NCBI GenBank assembly: GCA_037367405.1
Contig: JAZKJV010011616.1
Location: 681,301-745,300, forward strand
DNA length: 64,000 nt
DNA from: Ottelia alismoides
Lineage: Eukaryota; Streptophyta; Magnoliopsida; Alismatales; Hydrocharitaceae
Direction of reading: 5' to 3'
This document shows positions 55,840 through 64,000 of this stretch, one piece after another. The notes below the pieces were generated by a model. It did no database searches. It was not told where the DNA came from and saw nothing but the letters and a program-made list of their open reading frames with translations. Made by a program: the position numbers and the translations under genes. Each line of letters starts with the position of its first letter. Positions within the stretch are counted from its first letter, which is position 1.

Positions 55840-58800
55840 TGTTGAAGAGGGTCTTTCAAGGGTCTAATATTTTCTCACAAGTTGAAGAAAAGTCATTGTG
55901 GCGATCGACAAGAAACCATGGTTCAGGCAATAATTAACCCACAATCAATGAGTAAAGAAGTGGAAAGTGTGTGGAGTTAAAATTTATTGTAGTTATCTCT
56001 ACAAAATGTGTGTATGGTGTAGTATGTAGAATGTGGAACATAGGGAACAAAAGTGATAGACTAGGAAATTTAATCCAAAAATCATTCCTCTTCTTGTTTA
56101 TTTATTTTCTTTTTGTGTAGGCTTTAGTTTTATAATTTTTATGGTTTTTAATTTATATATATATATATATATTATTTTTTAAATTTTATATTTTTACATT
56201 TTATTTTTATATTTCTAACTTTTTATTACCTTTTTCTTTTATATACATAATATAGGCTTATATATAACTATCTATATAATACAAGGTAATATATCTATAA
56301 ATACAGCTAAAAATAACCAAAAAATATGTAGAAAATAATGTTTTGGTATTTTTATAGTTTTATACTATTTTATGATTTTTTAGTTTTTTTTCTAATTTTT
56401 ATATATTTTTAAAATAAAAATATTTCAAAACAGGGATTATATAAATAGGCCGAATTGTTTGAAGATTTAAAATTAGCAAAAGGTGTCAACATTTCTCCAA
56501 AGAATTTTTATTATATTGATAGTAAAATATATAATTACAGAATAGCCATTAATATTTTTGCATTTTTGGATGATTTTTTATATTTTTTAAAGGATTTTTG
56601 AGCTTTTTAATTTTTACTCATTTTCTTTTTTCTATTTTTATTGGTTTTTGGTTTGGAGTAGAAAATATTATAATAAATTAAAATACATTTTTTTCAAAAA
56701 AGATTTTATATTTTTTGGTATTTTTAAATGCAAGAGGGGCAAAATGTGCTCTTTTTTATTTTTAGAAAATAGAAAAAAAATCCTAAAATGCAAAACTTAA
56801 AATATAACTTGAAAATGTAATCTGGCAGGCACTTAACCCTATTTTTGCATGATTTTTATAGCATGAATGGTATTTTTAATTAATGAAATACAAATAAAAA
56901 AATAAATAGACTTGAAAGGGTATAATTGTAATTAAAATTGATGATAGGGACTACAATGTAATTTACCAAAAGTTTTTGAACTGATATTAAAATTTTAAGT
57001 ACTAAACTAGAATTACAAAACTCGCAAGGGCTAATGTGCAAAATGCCCACCTCACGTGGGACTGCACATGAGGAGAGCTGACAAGGACTCAAATGTAATA
57101 TGCAACAAATTCCAAGGGTCACATGGAAATATTACAAAAGTTTACACATAAAATTGGAAATTAAATTACTAGATATTAATATACAGAAAAGGTGGGGTTG
57201 GATGTGCAATTATCCCGTAAAATAGGAACGATCGTGTAGCTGATGGTTGTGGCAAGGCTGATCAGAGGGTGCACAATTAATCTGGGGCTTCTCCCCACAT
57301 CGGATGAATATTGTTTGTTACGAAGAACATGGAAGAACTACTCTTCCCCGAACTTCGATCTTCAAATCTGACCACCTCTACGCTTTCTTCTCATTTCTGA
57401 AATGGTCTACATGATCGAGGGTGATGTCTGCCAATGATGATGGCCCCAAAGCAGTTCAAGACCACAAGGAGATGTCCTGTAGGATCGAAGTAGACAAGGT
57501 CTCTAGGAGAACTTCTACAGGTCGATTCAAGCTAAGAAGAGCTCCATTAAGCCATGTACCAACAGAGAGAAAGCAACGGGTCAAGGGCAGATTGCCTCGA
57601 ATCGATTAGGTGTGGAATGGAAGAGAGATGGGTGCAGGTGGGGAGGTTCGGCGACAAGTGGTAGACTTGATTCTCGAGACTCAGATCTGGGACATATATG
57701 GGTGGTTCCAATGGATGGAGATTGTGGATAAATGAAAGGAGAATGAAGTGGGATGATCAGTGGTGGGTGGAACAGAGGGGACACAGTGGAACAGAGGTGG
57801 CCAGAGCTCCGGCGAGGTTTAAAACTTAATACTAAACTAAACCCACTAATTAATGCATAAAGTAAAAGGAAAAAAAATAAAATATAACAACTAAGTCTTC
57901 CTAGAAAATGAATAAAATTACCTCAACCTGGCAGGAGCCAAGGAAATGGGACCTTACATCGACGAGCAATGGAGATGACCTGGCACATCTCTTAGATCAC
58001 TCCTCCGTGCTGCAAAGCGCAGAGCGAGCAAGCTATCGCCTTGCTCAAGACTGTGGTTGAAAAATGAGGGGACTAAATGGGATAGAAGGGAATGAAATTA
58101 AAAATTAAGTATGAGGGTGCTTATGTACAAAAGGTGACGAGGCAGTGTTTGAGGGAAGGTTGTGAGCGAAGGAAGAAGATATGGCGCAACAGAGGTGCTC
58201 GGCCTGAATCAAGGATGTACAGAGATCACAAGTCATGAAAGATGCAACAGGACTCAATCATCGTATCATGAGGTAAAATATTTAGAACAAGGGGTGAAAT
58301 CTAGGTTCGGAAATGCTTACGACTTGGGTGAAACAGTTGAGCCAAGTCAACGAGGGGCGTGCCCTAATTGGGCCATGTGAACTGCAAAAAGACAAATTAG
58401 AATAAATAAATCTTACTAATTGAATGTAAAATAATAAATGATTTAGTATTTTTTGGTTAAAACGTAAAAATATCTATTATTTTATGTAGTATTTTAATCC
58501 TATTTTGTTTATTTTTATGGATTAGTTTATTACAAGTAAAATTTTAGACGTTCTTTTATATGTACATTGACCTATGTTTTGTATATTTTATTTTTATTTT
58601 GTATTTTAAATTTTATTATTTTATATACATAATTTATATATATAAAAATTATTTAAATATACCAAAATATATTATTATTGTATTGTTCTGATGTATTTTG
58701 TACACTTAAATAAATAAGGGTATTACTTATATAGGTATAAGTATAATATATTCATCTATGTATTTTTATATCTTGATTTATTTTAGTGTTTTTTTAATGG

Positions 58801-59544
58801 TTTTTTTTAATTTTTATATTTTTAATGGAATGTAAATCATATTTTCAAGGTTAGAAAATTTATATTATAGTAAAGCAAAAAAAGAATAATTTTGCCTTTT
58901 ATTTATACATGTATATTATATAATAGGGGTCCAAAAGATAACTTTTGTATCTTAGATCCAAATTAAATGAAACCATTTTAATTAAATAGTTAATAAATAT
59001 TTATATATAATTAAAGATAATTTTCATACATTTTGAGTTCATTATGGAGAAGATATGGGTTTGGAAAGCTTGGATTTTGGATTCTTATTCAAAGTGTAAA
59101 ATGTATGTTGTCTATTATTTTTGTGTGAAATCGATTTTGTATTTTTCTATTTGTTTTTTCTAAAACATTCATGTACAAAGTTTCTTTATTTGATGTATAA
59201 AAAGTAAAAAATAAAATGGATCCCAAAAGTGGATTAATGAAGAATAAATAATTAGGGTTTTATTGTGTTTTTTTACCCTTATCTCCCCCAACTTTATTCC
59301 TTATCGTCCCCATCATCGTGATGCCTAGGTCTCATGGTTTGGGGTCATAAAACACCTTTGGAATTTTATTTCTTTTTTTCTTTCCTTTATTCTTTTCTTT
59401 TTGCTTTAAACATTGTATTTTATGCAATATTTACACATAAAATCATGAGTGTTGATTTATGAAAAATAATTATATTTACAAGTATTTCGCTAGGGTTTGA
59501 TGCCCAAAATAAAATATTGAATGTGATGAAATGGAGATTCATCA
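55840..59544 (-). repeat. 3' LTR of element F
   Basis: About 3.7 kb. Sense start at 59544, TGATGAATCTCC; sense end near 55840. AT-rich U5 (55980-56900), GC-richer island about 57050-58380 including CCTCACGTGGGACTGCACATGAGG near 57050, AT-rich head. A TA run lies at 56154-56173. Plus-strand open frames here (57421, 58162) are not conserved. Confidence 0.85.
59279..59332 (-). repeat. Internal PPT-like motif in the LTR of F
   Basis: Minus strand AAGGAATAAAGTTGGGGGAG, preceded by GACCTAGGCATCACGATGAT. Matches C at 34880-34936. Confidence 0.6.
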
Positions 59545-59579
59545 ACCCCTTATACTTACCTTTGCTAGTCCCTAGCAAA
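59524..59579 (-). promoter_or_regulatory. Polypurine tract of element F with flanking hairpins
   Basis: Minus strand: TTTGCTAG-GGA-CTAGCAAA (59579-59561), PPT TAAGTATAAGGGGT (59558-59545), LTR start TGATGAA-7 nt-TTCATCA (59544-59524). Identical upstream hairpin to C. Confidence 0.88.
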
Positions 59580-60660
59580 CACTTACACCTATAAGTGCAA
59601 AAAAGAAAATAAAAAAGAAAAAAAAATAACTTGTATTGATTTTAACTTTCGAATTTGTCTTCATAAAATAAAAGTTTGGAGTCTAAGCCGGATCCTTGGA
59701 TTTTAAGTGCAGTCGTATCCTTATTGGGAAACGGATTTGAAACACATTAGTCCTGAGATCTACAACACTCTTCTCAAGTCTCATTAATAGTCAAATTAGA
59801 ATAAATCAACTCATATGCAAACCCTTATGACTAGGAATATATCTTGGACAGTGTGTGTGATATGGAGCACTCTTCAGCTGAAGTGGATAAAGTTAGTCTT
59901 CTCCACAATATGACCCTAATTTATCAATCCAACAACTCTTTCCTCAAAAAGCAATGTATTCCCTTCTAAGTTAAAGTGCAACCGGCTCAAGAAGAGGAGG
60001 TGGAGAGAAGAATGGATGGTAGCTAGTGTAGATACCTATCCTAGGATGCTTAATCAGTGTAGCCATGTCATCCTCTGCAAGCTCACATGAATATGACTTT
60101 GAAGCTCAATCTTGCTTATTTGACTATACAAATATACACACACTCTAGCAGACATTTTATTTTCATTTTGGCATGTCCATTTTTGGGAGTTTTATTGCAT
60201 TCTTTGAATACTATATACAAAAGCATTTTCATAAGAACTCTTTCCTCTTGAGCCAGTTGACTATCACGTTTTTGAAGCTTTATTGCAACCCACAACTACT
60301 TTTGTTAGACCTCATGGCTATTGGATCGGGTTGGGGTACAATGTCCACAAATGTGTGACTTCTAATGTTTCCATTGTCTTGTGTCTAATGCTGGCAAATC
60401 CAACCCTCAACCACTTCAACATAGGTGAGCAAAGTATAACGTGCAGGTGTGCAAGCTAGGTCATTATCAACAAGAGTCATGCTTGTGTTCCAAAATACTC
60501 TTGCTAGGTAGTCAAGACGACATTGATCTACGTTTTGTTGTCTCAAAGTATTAAGTCTAGCATACTTGAAGTATCTCAATTCCATTTCCTATAAGGGTCT
60601 TGCGATTAAGTAGATTTAGGTCCAAACAAGCTCCAATCTTCGGATTTTACTTAGACTAGT
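59580..60660 (-). other. Conserved 3' noncoding block of F
   Basis: Counterpart of the blocks in A, C, D and E; contains CAACCGGCTCAAGAAGAGG, GAAGCTTTATTGCAACCCA and CAATCTTCGGATTTTACTTAG-like stretches. No conserved ORF. Confidence 0.7.
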
Positions 60661-61426
60661 TCAAATAATCAACATCAATCCAAAATATGCAAATGATATG
60701 CACAATGTAAGGAAAAATATTTTTATGGTGCAATTTTCTTGTTTTGAACTTTTTATGTATTTTTCAAAAAGGTTTTGCAAATTTTTATGCAAATATTGAA
60801 AAGATTTTGCAAATGTTTTTCGGTTTTTTCAAAAACAAAAGGTTTTAAAAAGATGGAAATTTGTGCAGATGTTTATACGAGAGTGTGTCTTGCTATTTAC
60901 AAGAGTTTAGAATTTAAGGATTTACAGGGTGTATATACAAGATTGTAACGAAACTTTATTTGTTTGAATTATGTGCATAGTTCTCAAAAAAATTTGAAAA
61001 GATTTTTCCAAACATTTTGAAAACTTTATTTTACAAACTAGTTTGATAACTAATTTTTACAAACATTTTACAAAATTTGAAAATCATCTTGAAAACATTT
61101 TTCAAACGGTATGTATATAATTTTAAACTATTTTTGCAACCATTTGCAAACATATTTTCAAAACATTTTCTTTCAAACAAAGAAAAGAAATTTGTATAAA
61201 CAAAACATCTTACAAAGGTTAAAAATTTTAACAAAAAAATTCCAAATAGTTTTCAAAAGATTTTTTAAAAGTATTTTCAAACTAATTTTCAAACATTTTG
61301 CAAAAAAAAAAACTTTTTTAACTTGATTTATTAAAAAATATATACAAAGAATTTTTAATGTATGTGTGTTAATTTATGTTAGTCAGCCATATTGTTATAA
61401 ATACGAAAATAAAAGTTAGGGCTAAA
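60661..61426 (-). repeat. TTTGAAAA-rich quasi-repeat tract of F
   Basis: Dense imperfect copies of TTTTCAAA/TTTGAAAA-like motifs, densest 60720-61330; same place as 42701-43480 in C. Confidence 0.7.
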
Positions 61427-61946
61427 GTATATCTGGAATATATACAATCTCCCTATACTTAGCTTGAGCTATATCCTACTAGATCAGATAGAAAAAGAGA
61501 AGACATAACTTGTACTCATTATATAAAAACCTAATAATACAATGATGGAATAAAGAATGAAGGAATAAAATGAGAAGTCGATCGCCCCACCTAACCTTAG
61601 GATGAAATAATCCTAAGTATAGCAGTCTGTATATACATGCAAGGAGGGTCGAGGGTGGGAATAAATAGGTCACAACTCAGACTTTCTCCTCATATACTTC
61701 GTGTATGATATCCCTTTGTATTTGAAGAAATATCCATAGGAGAGGAGACAATGGTGGGGATTAATAAAATGAAACCAATAAACATAAAAGAAAATACGTA
61801 AGTAGAATGTACGTATCATTCCTCCTATACTCTGGGTAAAGGAGCCTAAGTATAGGAAACAACAGAAGTGATGAAACAGAAAGAAGAAAGAACACCCAAC
61901 TTATCCACCACCTAGACTTAGGACAAAGTACATCCTAAGCAAGGCA
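61427..61946 (-). repeat. PPT-like hairpin array of element F
   Basis: Five members in various decay: 61450-61516 (two-tier; inner AAGTTATGTC with GATATAGCTC), 61586-61623 (CTTAGGAT with ATCCTAAG), 61689-61722 (poor), 61823-61857 (CCTATACT with AAGTATAGG) and 61911-61946 (CTTAGGA with TCCTAAG). The array ends with GTATATCTGGAATATATAC (61427-61445), the same module as in A and C. Confidence 0.82.
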
Positions 61947-62029
61947 ACCATAGGACCGAGTTTGATGAGCAAAAATGGTAGATGGAAGGAAATAAAATGA
62001 AAGCGGATATAGAAAGAGATGGATATATA
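61947..62029 (-). other. Spacer between gene and hairpin array of F
   Basis: Short noncoding link, as in C. Confidence 0.6.
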
Positions 62030-63753
62030 AAGATCAAGAAGGTAGAAGGCAATCCTTCTTGCGTGATTACCGAGGAATGGATCTAACAAGGTGCAGATCG
62101 ATATCGGGGTCATCAACTGACACAAACCAATCAGGATCAACATGATGAAGATCCTCAGTTGTCTCAAAGAGGAAAGGCACGAACTGCTCAACGGAAGTAG
62201 TGTGGTCATGGTTAGCCTAAGATGTCTCCTCTAGGTCTACACAGAAAGGCCTAAACTCATTGATGAGAGTAGTAAGGTCAAATTCAGCCTCTGCAATCTC
62301 TACAAAGTTTGCCCTCCGCTCTAAAGTGTCTATGGGGTAAATATCGTGGATGCTATCAATACATCAACACGCACCGGAAGGGGGAATTTCAAGGTCTATG
62401 CTTTCCGAGTCTTCCTCGCTAAAGAGGAATCCTCAGGTCTCAGTATAATCCATTAAAAAGCAAACCTCTCTGATATCAGCTGAGAGGTCATAGTCCTCAA
62501 GGCCGGCTGACACGGGCACACTCTCATCAGATGTAGGTCTCTGGTCAATAGTGGGTGCAGTGATCAACACATCGCTCCGTCATCAAAACGAAAGAGAATC
62601 TCTCCATATCCATAATCAATAACGGCTCTTGCATAGGCGAAGAAGGGACATCCCAACATGATTGAAGTATGCCACACAGAGGTGGAGATCTCCATGTCCA
62701 ATATAATAATTTAACAGTGAAGCTCAACCTTGAATCTGAATGATGACATTTTCTAGAATACCCCTCAGCCTCTTTATTGATCCATCAATGAATTGACAAA
62801 TCATCCTGATTTTCATAAGAGGTTATAAGTGTTGGGATTGTACCAAGGAGAATGGTATTATATTAATCGATGCAACGTCATCAAGGTGGATGTGATCGCA
62901 AGAATAGTCAGAAATGTCACATCTAACGAGGAGTGTGCTAGTGTCCCCTATCATAGAGGGTGGAAGGTGGATGATGTCGTTGGCAGTGGCCATGGTGAGA
63001 ATGTGTCACTCGGCTCTGCGCCATTGCTTTTTCTTTTTGTGTGTGGGCACAAATAATTGGTTCATGGCATGGAGAATTGGGGCCTCAATAATCTCATTAA
63101 TAGTTGCCACCACTTCTGGTTCGGACAACATTTTTTTAAGATTTTGGATCTCCTCCATACAATTGAGGAGATCATAATCATAATCTACACAAGGACGACT
63201 AAGAGTAATCTGTACAGTGTCATACTTTGGGTCGAAGGTGGGAACTGCGGTGAGTATGTGTATGTGGGTATAGAATCTGGCAAGAGTGCCCTCTCCTCAC
63301 AAGCTGATTCTACAAGATTCCTTTCGGGTTCTTTTTGGATTTTTAAATTCTTCTCATTTTTCTGTATTTTAGGTGATTGCAAGCTCTCATGGGTGTCCTC
63401 AAATTAAAACATATCATTAGATGGTGCAACATTAATGTGGCTCTTATTTATTCTAGTGAGGTCATCAGTCATCTCCTTCATGTGCTCCATCATCTGGGTC
63501 AAGTTCTCACGAGTGGTCTTCATGAGAGGTGACTCCAATAGCTTAGTATCTAGAGAATGAGATGGTTGGAAATGTGAGGGTGGTGGTGGTGGGTAAAATA
63601 CAATGTTTGAGGCATGATACTATGGATGAGGCAGATATATACAAAGAAAAATCAGGAGTAAAGGCCTTCGGATAAAATAGAGGTGGACCAGATGGAGGGG
63701 TACGATGGATCTGCAAAGTCTGGATAAAATTACTTTAGTCAGCAACCTCCGAA
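62030..63753 (-). pseudogene. Decayed Gag-N/retropepsin/acidic-tail gene of element F
   Basis: Colinear with the C gene. N-terminal FYPDFADPS appears in one frame near 63740, but the start codon is lost and the Trp codon is a stop. SPKIQKNEKNLKIQKE (about 63382) equals SPKIQKNEKNVKTQKE of C. The protease region (about 62980-62560) is broken by stops and shifts. APTIDQRPTSDESVPVSA then resumes colinearity. The tail has VEQFVPFLFETTEDLHHVDP and a final RSIPRstopSRKKDC. Fewer 47-codon units than C. No capsid core. Confidence 0.85.
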
Positions 63754-64000
63754 ACAAAAGGCAATGATCAGGAGAATACAAAATGTCAAATAAAGATACG
63801 CAAGAAAAATGCATAAATGCGTTGAGAAAATCGAGCATGCACACAAACAAACACAGAAAAAACACAAACCCCTCAATTCACCTACTCAACACTATGATGA
63901 CCGTGAAAGTTTGGTCTTCTTATCCTGTCCAATTTTTGAGTTAGGTGATTTTCAGAAATTTGAACAAATACATAGGAAGGCCTGGGATTGGGGCACTATA
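63754..64000 (-). other. 5' leader of element F, partial
   Basis: Includes CACCTACTCAAC and an AGGATAAGAAGACCAAAC segment corresponding to GTAGGTGAATTG and AAAAGACCGACTTTG in C (39640-39710). Cut by the window end. Confidence 0.65.

Larger units (their letters stand above)
55840..64000 (-). mobile_element. Element F: non-autonomous relative of C, truncated by window end
   Basis: Minus strand: 3' LTR 55840-59544, PPT, noncoding block, TTTGAAAA tract, hairpin array, decayed gag-N/protease gene, start of leader. The order is exactly that of C, again without RT or integrase between gene and PPT. Its left LTR end lies in the E noncoding block. Confidence 0.88.

Noticed and set aside
1..64000. Host protein-coding genes, rRNA or tRNA genes
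   Set aside because: Read on both strands; every substantial frame is either an element gene, its shadow, or LTR/low-complexity sequence. A short or highly divergent exon cannot be excluded by eye.

Overview
This window looks like a repeat-dense intergenic block from a large seed-plant nuclear genome. I found no host gene, tRNA or rRNA gene. Nearly all of it is explained by nested Ty3/gypsy LTR retrotransposons of one Athila-like group. The evidence is the Athila-type reverse transcriptase/RNase H/integrase, an 18-nt primer-binding site complementary to plant tRNA-Asp(GTC), LTRs of about 3.6-3.8 kb that begin TGATGAAT, and a polypurine tract AAGTATAGGGGG. The species cannot be read from the sequence.

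Layout, using my own element names: G (minus; 1-2300 and 19395-~23150) carries a decayed gag-N/protease gene, its leader, PBS and 5' LTR. It is split by A (minus; 2306-19389), a complete but decayed autonomous element with two LTRs, gag, protease, RT, RNase H and integrase. B (plus; ~23160-30817) is an old element with a truncated 5' LTR, PBS, leader, gag core and protease. D (minus; 3' LTR 30818-34419) appears to have inserted into B. C (plus; 34666-48467) inserted into D's 3' noncoding block with a perfect 5-bp duplication, GTCGC. C is the youngest-looking element and keeps the only long intact gene, 39850-42006. D resumes at 48473. A plus-strand LTR fragment (H, ~49560-50855) and a minus-strand gag fragment follow. 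E (minus; LTR ~51420-55003) abuts that gag. F (minus; LTR ~55840-59544, then internal sequence to the window edge) interrupts E.

Two kinds of element share the same ends. A has the usual capsid plus polymerase genes. C, F and G instead encode one protein with a Gag-like N-terminus, a retropepsin domain and (seen in C and F) an acidic repeat tail. They lack a capsid core, and the complete internal region of C lacks RT and integrase. They look like a conserved non-autonomous family that would depend on an A-like partner.

The most unusual feature is noncoding. Immediately 3' of the last gene, A, C and F each carry an array of 4-6 hairpins whose 3' arm is a copy of the polypurine tract (AAGTATAGG) and whose 5' arm is its complement. 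The array ends in a longer two-tier hairpin plus a conserved GTATATA inverted repeat. The true PPT lies 1-2 kb further on, between two more conserved hairpins. The LTRs also carry recurrent palindromes (CACGTG and TTGACC types) at the edge of a GC-rich island.
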